A DNA stretch of 64,000 nt from Membranipora membranacea. Taxonomy: Eukaryota; Bryozoa; Gymnolaemata; Cheilostomatida; Membraniporidae. Under the pieces are notes generated by a model that was not told the origin of the DNA, did no database searches, and saw only the letters and a list, made by a program, of their open reading frames with translations. Made by a program: the position numbers and the translations under genes. The stretch is from assembly GCA_914767715.1 (NCBI GenBank), contig OU612067.1, positions 12,343,001 to 12,407,000 of the forward strand, read 5' to 3'. Of the stretch, positions 39,001-51,000 are shown piece after piece; position 1 is the first letter of the stretch; every line of letters starts with the position of its first letter.

Positions 39001-42000
39001 AAATCCATGCTTTTGTCATCAACCAGTAAATATTTTGTAACCTTGTGTGGTTATTGATCAGATATCCACCTGTTACTAGATTGAATTTCTACGCTATTCA
39101 GCTATCTAGCTATAAAGCTATAATATGAATCATTCAGATGTTTTTGTAAACAATTTAACTGACTATAAATACTTGTGTATTGATCATGGAGATTTGTTCT
39201 ATGCTTGGCCTAGCCATGGAAGGTCATGTCATGTTCCACCAATTTAGCTCGTTTTATAGAGCCAATCAGGTAATTAGTAACTTTACTTTTTCTGTGAATC
39301 TGACCTGTTAATATCTTTGATGTGAAATAATGTAAAAGTCTCAAATGTATTACATGTTATACCTGCTAATTTTATACTTTTGGAAACACATTTTTACCAA
39401 CTTGTTGTTCAAACTTTGTAGTTTTCATGGTGTCTTCATGACATCAGTCGAGACCTAAGGCTCAGCAAATTATCTCAACAACTTAACCACGGCTGGCGCT
39501 ACACAGAGTGTTTATTTACTTGAATATTTCATTGATTATTTTTCATTGTCAGGCCTTGTACCCACCAATGTGCTTTTTTAATCTCAGGAATTTCTAAGAT
39601 TTTGCACTGGCAAACATTAAAGAATTTGTGGGTACCACAAAATGCAGCACAACATATCGCACAACATATCGCACGAAAGTAGAGTCAATTCTACTTTCGT
39701 GCGAAGGTATTTGTAAACACACGATCTCTGTGTATTTTGTACCCACCAATCACAGCAATGCACAAGTGGTCGTGCATGATCACAGATGAGTTCCTGGGAG
39801 AGTAAAGTTATGCAGTTGATGGGTACCAGGCTTTATGTTAAATTCTTAACTGTGCATTGATGGATGTGTTCTTCTTTGCCGACAGGCCCCAATAAAGTTG
39901 AGAATATTCAGGAGAATAGATCAAATTCGCCAGAGATGAACAGCAACAGGCTTCGCTGGAGATACACAGTTACTTGGCAGGTGAGAGTGAAGTGAAGATA
40001 CTAAATACAATAAGGGCGATTATGATGAAAAATAGAAATATTCACCAAACTTATTTCAATAGGCTTTTTTTTCGCCAGGGTGCTTAAAGAGAGGAATTAG
40101 CATTGAACAAATTCTGAACCAAGTTTTAGATCATAATATAGGGTTCTTGAAATCCCTATCAGCAATAGCCATCAAGCCAGAACTGATGCATACTGTTTAT
40201 GCATAATATTTAGTTTTCCCGAATATCACTTATATATATTTATTGTAATGACCATATTATATAATTTAAATGAATTTTAATAGTACTAAGACAGGACAAG
40301 ATAACTAAATTGCTACTTTGTCTTTCAGAATCCAAACATTATCAGGTGTGCAAGAATCCGAACAACCAACCCATACCAGATAACAGGATATGGCCTTACA
40401 GCATGGACAAACCTACAAACTAATAGTTATGAGTTTTATACAGACGGAAATGTGGAAATCTCACTTCGGATCAAAGTTTATAACAATGAGAATATTGGTT
40501 CAGCGGTACACGAGATTAATTTTACAACCACCAGCTTTTGTAAGTATTCAGGAAACACAAAACAGTCCAACACTAAAAAGAATTATTGCCATTAGGGACT
40601 ATTCAACTTTAGCAATGAGATACGGTGGATTCTGAGCTACCTCGAAAGTTTAATGAAAACTTTTTTTTTCATTTTTCCATCCTTACAACAGCAGTGTAAT
40701 TTTTACAACTTCATAGAGCTAAATATCAGGCAGTACTGCCATAATTTCAATTTACAAGATTCTGACAGACATGATCTGATCACTGCTTGCTGCTTTTCAG
40801 ACAAAATCTGTGAAACATCCATCATCCGCTACATTTCAATTGGTTGTTTAGAGCAAGTCAGTATCAGTTATTTTAATTCACGGAGTTAACATTAATTTAA
40901 GATTTAAACATGCGATTCCTGTCAACAGTACCGGTGTAGTATTGTAAACTGTCCCCCGTGCAAAAACAACCCCGGGACACTATTCAATAAAGTACCTGAT
41001 AGATCTAGTTTTTGTGAACACCAGTTGTTACTTGAAGTTCTTATGATTTAAAGACGTCTTTTTTGGATAGAAAGGTGTACTAAGCCAAGAATGAATAGAT
41101 GTGTGGTTACCAAATCAGAGATCACACTGTCCTCGAAGTGCCTTGCCAACATCTACCATTGCCGAAGTAATAACAATTATCAAAATAATACTTTGGCAAC
41201 TTGATGATGATACACTCTCTATGATGTGGGGGAGTGGTTGTTTTCGCGCGGGTTGTAGAGCTATTGTGAAAAGCAAATTACCTTTTCCTTTCATTAAATT
41301 ACAATCCATCCATCTGAAAATCGACAACTAGCATCAGTATGACATTACCACTATGGCTGTAAAACAACATCAGATTCCAATAGTAATTTTTGAACATACA
41401 GTTCATATAAGCTAATGTGGGGGGCGGTCGTTTTTGCGCGGCTCAAGCAATCATTTACAGTGAAATACTATCAATAGTGATCATTTCTCCGTGACTGTGA
41501 CTGACTGTCATCACTCACAGGCAAATGCTTGGTGAAGGTAGATTTAATGATGGATGAATGGGGTGCTTGTTTTCATGCGGCTCATGAACTTGCAATGAAA
41601 GACAGATAACCTGTTGTGTCAAGATGTTCTTACCGTTCCATATGCAATTTGCTACAGAGTACCCTCATGACAATTCTATGCCTTCAAAATTATAATTCAT
41701 TCTATTTGAAACTCTTTGATAAAAAGTCTTTTTAAGCCATTTTGGGGGTGGTTGTATTTGTGTGGCTTAAGCAATGGGTTTATATGCAGGGTTACAGTGT
41801 AAAGTGTGATAAGTAATGTATCAGTGACATTTCCAGGACTCACACAAAAAATACTGAATAGCTGTGCAGTTGTAGATAGATGTGGGGGTGTGGGCCGTTT
41901 TTGCCCAACTCATTGAGCTACTGTGATACGCAAAACACCTGTTCCACTCATTACATTGCGATCCATCCCACCCAAAATGGACAACTAGCAACATTACAAC

Positions 42001-45000
42001 ACTTGCACTTGCCGTAAAATAACATAAGATTCCACCTGTAATATTTGAACATACAGTTTATAAAAGACACTGTCGGATGGTTGTTTTCACGCGACTTATG
42101 CAAAGCTTTGTTGAGGTGAAGCAAAAATTATGGTATTAACTCAATACAAAAGCAGCAATAGTACACATTGTCACTATCTGGTTTGTTCAGCCATCACCGC
42201 ATGAGAGAGTGTATCATCATCAAGGTGCCAAAGTATCATTTTGATGATTGTTATTACTTTGTCAATGGAAGCTGTTGGCAAGCACTGCATGAACAGTGCG
42301 TTCTCTGATGTGGTAACCACACATCTATTCACTGTTGGCTTAATGCTAGTGCCAGACTTCCCTAAATCATAGGAGCTTCAAATAACAATTGGTGTTTTTA
42401 TGCGAAAACAAGATGTATCGGGTACTTCATGAAAATGAGGATTTGTAAACTAAATCATAATGTTGATGAGATACCACCACCATCCCCTGGTACTGCTTGG
42501 GCCATCATAGTGGCAGCCAGAACACGATGGTATGCTCCAGTTAGATGATCTGACCCATTTAGTATGATCATAAATAGCTGGACTCTTTACAATAGGGGGG
42601 GACAGTTTACAATAGGGAGGGACAGTTTAAAATAGGTCTGTCGCTATTGTAAAGTGTCCCTGGGACAGTTTATAATATTCTAAAGTCCCCCGCACGGGGG
42701 GCAGTCTACAATACTACACAGGACTGTTGCAGCTGTATGAGAGATGTTTCAATGCCCTTCCAGGTGAGATGCAATCGTGGGTTACTTTTGGCTAAATGAG
42801 AGATTTTAAGAGTAGATATTCGTAAATGAAAATGAGAATGTACATGGCTAGTCCTTTCTTTGTCATGGTGACCCTTAGTCACAACTTTGTGACAGATGAC
42901 ACTGCCATTTCAATTCCACAAGCAAAATTTCAGCAAATAAATTGGTCATCGGATGTCATCAATTAAAAAACTTCCCGCCGCAACTAGTTTGGTTCTTACG
43001 CCTAGCGATCATTCAAACTTATGTGAGTCATAAACACATAAAAGCTAAGACGTATTCTTATATCTGGTGGAGATGACCAGTAGCTAGCAACAAGTCAACT
43101 AGTAAAGGCATCTAGTTTGAATTAGAGAGGTAGTTCTTTGTTGGAATATTGGTGTTTCAGATCTTCCATGGTGATTTCATTGTTTTCAGATCCACAGACG
43201 AAACCTCAGAATTTTGTTTCGACACCTACATCTGCAAGTTGTGTTCGCTTATCTTGGGACCCTCCAGCCCACCTCAATTCACCTGCTGCTACAGTTTTTT
43301 ACCAGGTAATACAGAGTGTGGCATAACAATGAGTGCGAATGAAATTATACGTTTCCCCTAATTACAACTAATACCGTTTTTGATATAGTCAAAAGGATCT
43401 CTGACAACACCTGATTAAACTATGTATATATAATGTTGATATAACTTTACTTCTCAATTGACAGCATAACTGCAATACATTGGGATGGGAGACTGTAACC
43501 AATAATAGTACTGTGTGCAGGTTTTCACCATATACGGAAGTAACCTGTTTACTCAAAGCAAAGAATAGTTATGGGGACAGTTCTTCTGAGACTGCAAGTT
43601 CAACAACACTTTGCTCAGGTCTGTATATGTAACAGTGTCAAAGCGTTCACTTTCTTAATCTAGAGATGAAATTATCATATTTCAGATATATCTGCACATG
43701 GCATGTACCGGCAATCAAATACTCACAAACAAAATTCCATTCATTTCAATAGCCAAAAAAAATGTGATCTCACATTGCAATCCATACCTTATAAATAAAG
43801 GGATGTGTTAAGCAAGGCATCTTCATGAATTATCAACTATCATTGACATTGCATTATTCATATAAATTTTACATGTTTCATCAGATCCCTCATCTCCAAG
43901 AGACATCACGTTCACAGATCAGGGCACCGCATTAGACTCGAATCGTGTAAGACGCAAATACAGCGTAAGCTGGACTGTAAGTACTCTCTATACACCATTA
44001 TTCAAACTTTTATCAGCAAATTCTGATATTATTGTAATACTGATTTTCTATAGATTGCCAAGCCGCTCATGATATTCAAATCTCCAACATTACGCCTGTA
44101 TTTGCGTTGTCAACCTTTTGGTCTAAAACATTCAACTCTTATGAAAATCCCTAAATGGTATGTCGCATTTATGTATTGTTTTTAAACTATCATTGTCATA
44201 GGAGCCAAATGTGATCAATTGTCGATCTCTGAGACCTACCAACAAATATGCCTTCAAGGATCCAAGTGGTAACTGGTATAACACGAATGACAACAATTAC
44301 ATCATCTTCACAGAGGGAAATGAAGAGATCACAGTGGGAGTGACCGTCACTAATAACCAAAACTTTGTATCAACTGAGACACCCGCAACATATATCACTC
44401 ACTCATTCCGTAAGCTTTAGTACCTCCTTTCTGACTGAGAACTACATGCATAAACAAAATACAGAAGAGGTCTTTGAGTGAGTCAAATTGAATGGGCGAT
44501 CCTCTATCTGCCTATGTAACCATTTTATAGATAAATGTGAAGGCATGCCAATTCCATATTGCTTGACTCATGGTAAAAGTCAAGGCCTATTCCTTCAATT
44601 TTCAATGATAGGGATGTAATGTCTGTTTTAGGCCCTCAAACGGCCCCGAGAGTGGTGAGGCTTTTCTCAAGTTCCCCTGCCTGTGTTACTATGACCTGGA
44701 CTCCACCAGAGTTTCCTAATGGACTGCTAGAATATTATCAGGTACAGTGGATTGGCCAGTAGCAGTGCTAGAAACACTTGACAAAAACACTAAGTTACCA
44801 CGTGATTCCAGACAAGTTTTTCTCTGTGTGAATTAGAGGTTTCTGTGAGACTATCATAATATGCAATATGCATCAAAATGTAGGAAACAAGCATCTATTG
44901 TTGAGTTATTTTATCGCTGAAGATAAAGCATAAAATTTACACTGTAGTACAAGTGTACAGACGACAATGACTGGGTAACATTCAATGGTAACGCTGCTGC

Positions 45001-48000
45001 TCGTAGTGGAAACAGATGTGATTACAACCCCTACAGTCAGGTCTCCTGTAAAGTCAGAGCACGTAATAACCAAGGATGGAGTGATGAAGCCTCTGTTGGG
45101 TCAATAAGGACCTTGTGTGATAGTGAGTATTTAAAAAAAATAAGAAACAATCCGAGAAGTACATGGTGCACAGTGATTAACCATAATTATGGTGACAAGA
45201 AAATTAAAAGTTTTTTTTATACTAAACTCGGCCCTTTCACGCCCATAGCAGGTGCTTCTTCTTTCATTTTATGACAAAAAACCTCCTTGATTTAGGATAG
45301 CACATGGCATGAGATACCTTTGGGGTCCAAAGATTTACCACCAAAATTATGATATCATAACAGTATACATAAAAGACGCAAATTGTACATGATGATGAGA
45401 AAATAGGTAAAAGTGTTGTTGTCTCTATTTCAGTTCCCACCAAACCACAAGATATACAAATCACATATAAGGATGAAGGGAACGATGGAGGTAGAAGAAG
45501 ATTGAGATACAGAATTAGTTGGCAGGTAAACCAGATTCAACGTCCACTCTCTGGGCCATATATGCCCTGAGTTCACATCAAAGCATTCTAAACGTTATGG
45601 AAGATGATTGATATTTTATAAATATCTATGAGTAAACAAACTATTTTGCCATTTGTTAGAACATACCATGCCAAGTTGAAAACGTTGGAACTGAATGAAT
45701 GCATACATCATATTTCACGATTGAGAGATTATTCTGCACCTTCATTCAAATCAATGTTATTCATCAATATCCAATAACCATGTTTCATCGCTGATGTTAT
45801 TTTCCAGAATCCTACTGACCACAACTGCATCAGACTGAGAACTACAAATACATTTCGAGTTTTTTCTTCGAATTCAAATGGATATGTATTCAGAGCACAA
45901 AAGTTTTTTGATGTGTATGCTGATGGTGTTACAAATGTGACTGCAGCTGTTGAGTCTTTCAATAACCATAACAACAGATCACTTCCGGAAACAAAAGAGA
46001 TCATAACTCAGCCTATGAGTAAGTTGAGCACAATAAAAAAACTAATCCATGTTAATAATCTATGTTTTGTTTTAATTTTAGTATTTTGCGTCATTTACAG
46101 TGAATCCTGTCCTATTGGCAATTTTTGGGAACAAGAAACGTAGTTATTGTACTTGGAAGTGCTTTTTACAACTTGCAACATCTGTGCGGTGTCATACATG
46201 GAGGTTGGGCAGCTTTCTTTCGTCAGACTAGTGCTGTTCATGGTAAAGATAATGTTTCTTTACTGCAGGACCCCAGACTTCTCCTAGAGCATTCAGTGTA
46301 TTTTCCAACACATTCAACTGTGTAACTCTGACTTGGATAGCACCACAGTACCCAAATGGATATATCTCACATTACCAGGTTCGAGATTTTATTATTTCTG
46401 CATTGTGCATCAATCATTTTACGTGTTGAATTATCCCAATTTGGAGTTAAAATCCAAGTAGAAACACTTGTTGAACAAATCTTTTTGCTCATCCTAAAAA
46501 AATCAATAACACTACTTCAACAGCATACTTTATTAGATGGAAGGTACATTTCTATAAATATAGTCATGCAATTGGTAATAAAAGTGTGATTCACAAATAC
46601 AAAGCATCATAGATACTTTACATGTTGTAACATATGTTACTATTGATAATATATATCTAATAATTTAAGATGTTCTCTATGAGCCTTTGTTTAATTCATT
46701 TCTCACAGTTCAAGTGCACAGGAAATGAGACTTGGACTAATGTAAGTAGAACGAGTTTCGACTTAGATCACTGTCTTTATGATGCACACACAGAAGTAGA
46801 ATGTCGTATCAAAGCTACAAACCAAGTTGGAGACAGCGAAGTTGCTGTGGAGAACACAAAAACCCTCTGCACCTGTGAGCTATACTACCATTTTCCAAAA
46901 TGACAGAACTACTTACTTCGATACATCATTGACTTAAAGTTTGAATAGTATAAGAGTATATTTCAGGTGCCTTGTGCTCTTTTGGTATTACCCCTCACTC
47001 CCTGTACATAGCCTATATCGTTCACTTAACCTCACTCAATGATATAAAGTTTCAGTTTTCCACAAGGGGTAAACATGCCAGTCTCTCAGCAAGCCGTAAC
47101 CAAATTTCATTCTGAAATAAAGTCAGGTGCCCTAACCATTCTTTGTCCGGATTGTTATCACTTCTACTGACCAGCCTATCCTTAAACTAAAGCAGACAAC
47201 AAGTTAGCAACAATTGACATCATTGTATTAGCAGGGATTTTTGTTATCTGGTCTATATTAAAACAATAATGAATTTAACCTGTGTTTCAGACCCAGTGTT
47301 ACCTGATGATCTTATTAGCTATATAACCCAGGACATAGATAACTCTACAGGTAGACAAAGGAGAAGGATATCACTGAGCCTGCCAGTTGGGGTGAGAATG
47401 AAATATTTTTATTTTAGAGGATTTACCGGGGTTTTCAACAGACTCAACTTACTTCACCTCAAACACTTACTTTCTTTTGGACTTCAATTTCAAAAAGTAA
47501 CCAAAAAAGTAATATTGTTTGGTATATTACCTTACATGGAATTCGTGTTTTTCTTTTCCTCGATATCAGGATATTGACCCAAAATGTGAGGAGGTCAAAA
47601 ACGAGGGAATAACGTTTGAGGTCATAGAAACAGGGATAAATGCAGGAAATATGGAAGCTGTTACTGATCTAGATGCGGTGGCAATATATTTAGTACATAT
47701 CATGGTGAGGAATGACCGGGGTAACCAGACCAATACTACTGTTGAATATCCGACTGGAGAGCTAGGTATGTGTAATGGATATTTCTCTTTCCATATCATC
47801 AACAGGAGCACATGTACTTGTTTCCACTGAATCCATTCAGCTGTCCCGGTACATTTATTAATTACTTCAGCTACATATTCCCAAAAATAGAACATTCCTC
47901 CTTCTGCTTGGCTTGCTTGTGATCATATGAAGTGATTGAAAGTGCTCATGGGGGATTGATAATAATCAAAATTCTATTCTCGTCATTAAATCCTCATCAT

Positions 48001-51000
48001 CAACTTATATGACATCACAAGACTATTTTATCATTAACATGATGAAATTGATTTAGTTTGCGATAGACCCGTTTCAAGTGAAGAGTGGTGATGAATCACA
48101 ATGAAGCAGGTAGATCATTATATTTTGTCACGATAAATAAAAAGGGATCTGATAAATGTAAGCCGCCAATGTAATGGTTCTAATTTTCGTTGAAACATAT
48201 GTGACCACTTTGAACGGGGAAAAATTACATAAATTAAAAATAAAATTGTTGAGCAGAATACATGTTCTTTTGGGGTTTACGTCACTTAGAAATGTACACA
48301 CATCTTTACTCCTCATCCAAAACAGTCTCACAATAACCAATCAATGAAGAGTCATAGAATTCGCAGCTAAGTAGTTCTGGCTTCATGTCTATGAATCAAT
48401 TGGTTATCATCAAGTTTAAAAAACATTAGCAATGATTCCTCCCTACCGACCTGACCTTGCACAGTCTAACACGGTAGATTATTTCAGCCACCCAAAGTTC
48501 TAGGATTGCTTTCGCTGCTATTTCCGAAGACAAATGAAATTATTATGGAAGAATAAGATTGTAGGAAAAATTGATTAAGCGTCTGTTATTGACAAATGTA
48601 TTATTGTATTTTATCTATTTTATTATTTTCAGCTCCCTATACAGAACCAGAAATGCAACTTGAGTTCAGCAGCTTCTGTGTGGTTTTGAATTTAAAGCCA
48701 CCCACCCAGCAGAATGGTATTATCACTTACTATGAGGTGTGTATGGGTTACGCTTTTAGCCCATAAGATTAGGCAGCGAATTTCAACCTTGCACAACTAT
48801 GGCGGTTTCATCATTTAAACATTGATGTGTTTGCTTCCTTGCGGATGTGGTGGTGTCGGGAAAGGAATTCGACCTCAATAGCTAATGGGCTGTGAAAACC
48901 AGCTGGAAAACACCTAATCTGGTTTTTCATAGGCGATCAAGACTTTCAACATGCCAAGTTTTGTAAAAAAACACATAAAAGTCATATTGGTTTGAACTTT
49001 CCTTTGTTTCAGTATGGTTGCTGGGATTCTGGCGAGGTGCAAAATATAAGTCGCACAATCAATGCGTCCAGTCTTATGGATCAAGAAAACAAGACAGAAG
49101 TTTGCGGTTTAGAATCTGCATCCCGCATCAAATGCATGGCCATAGCTGTAAATAGTATTGGACCGAGCCCTAAAGCAATAAAGGAAGGATACACAGTTGT
49201 GGCAGGTAATATCTCTCAGATTGAAAAGCTTTAAGTTATCAATATAATGAATAAATGAGTAATTTGGTTAAATTACCAGTCTCTTCCTACATTATGGAAC
49301 TTGATTAACTGTAACGCACAAAATGATTAAAGATTTATTCAAAAATCCAATTATGTATGCTTTCAAAATTATTTTTAATTGTCAAGCTTGGGTCATTTTC
49401 AGTGTTTCAAAAGTTTTATAGTCAATGATATCCTTTAAATTATCAGTGAATTCCAAAGGAGCACCAGAAGTTGGAGCAATAGATGAATCTGCGGGTACTG
49501 TAGACATCAAAATATATCCAGTTGAGCCGGAAAATGACAATGTCAATATAACGTAAGTTACTAGGAGGGACTGACATGCTAAGGTGAAGGAATTATCACT
49601 TATGTATGTAGAACATACATGTTCTGTACTTAGTCTTATGAATTCAATTAAGTACAAATAAATTGCATATCACTGGGGTCTAATACTAAGCCATCAATCT
49701 GAGTTAATGGAGCGGGGGTTAAATGTGCACAGTATGACCATATATGGAGAAAGTAATATGTTGTGTCAGTAATTGGATCCAGCTTCCATGTTAAGTACTG
49801 ACTCAGGTACAGGCAAGCTGTTCAACACAGGTTCCCAACGGGTCAACGGTAGCATTACTAAACTTGTGAACCCATGAAATATGAGAAGTGCAAACCAGTA
49901 ACCCTACATAAATTTGTACATACTTGTTCAGGGAGAGATTTGTTCCCCTGATCCAAGAATACATCATTGTGTAAAGCAGAACGGAGTCAACACCACACTG
50001 GAATCCAAAACTTGGAAAACCATATTATATACCGTTGATGTCAAAATTCAAATTGGATGACTAAAGTGATGTTGACATAAAATCCTGAATTTTAGCACCA
50101 TAGTGATTAAGCATCATTATTATATTTTGTAGCCTATATTTGGTCGTGATAAGCCAGGAAGAGAGTGATGCACCAAATAATAGAAAAAAACGGTCGCTTC
50201 CATCAGAATGCAGTGTTGACGAATTATACAACTCAACTGTGGCAGCTGCAAATAACCAGACATGCTATATTACAGCTGTTTTTGAACCTAAACAGCTAAA
50301 GACCAGTGGTCTGGATTTCACAGTAGGCAGTAAGGAAAGCAACTCAGGCTACTATAACCAGCCACTGGAGAAAGATACAAAATACACTGTTCACGTCGGA
50401 TATAAAGGCATCATCGAGGTGTGTGATATACCCAGACAGCATTTGTCCATTCCACAACCGAAAATTGTTACCAAATATGAATATATTTATTTTGAATATT
50501 CATTCATAGATATTGTTTACTTTTGCAGAATGAAAAGAGTTTCACACAGATCACAGATTCAACCTCATTTCAAGGTGAGTGGGTTGTAATGTTTGAATCA
50601 GTGTGTGTTCAAGCAGTCTGTTTATCACAAAAGTAAAAATGAGAATGGTGGAGGTTATCCCTCAGCAGTTGTTGGTATCAGCAGCCCCGCATCAAAAAAG
50701 CTTTGCTGCAATCAGGAAATTGAGAGATAATATTATGGTTTATTAGTTTTGAGAACACATTTAATTCACTGTTGTCCCAACAGTATGCTGAAATCATTCA
50801 CAGTCATAACAATTGATTGTTATACTTTTTAGTAACTGAAGAACTGCTAACAACAACTGCAAAACCCATTGCTGCCATAGTAGCTGGAACCATTGTTCCC
50901 GTGGTCGCCGTAGCCTTGGTAATAGGTGCTGTGTTTTTATATATCAAAAGGTAAGCAGTAAATGTTATTTATATTCGTTTTCCGTTACTATGTTACACAC

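Noticed and set aside
40653-40889. Open frames on both strands between 40650 and 41330
   Set aside because: They lie in the intron before FN3-7 and partly in the arm of the foldback-like element. No domain signature or splice context supports coding.
45729-46004. Minus-strand open frames matching each other at 12456-12674 and 45729-46004
   Set aside because: They are antisense shadows of the duplicated FN3-10 exons of the two genes. Their similarity comes from the plus-strand coding sequence.
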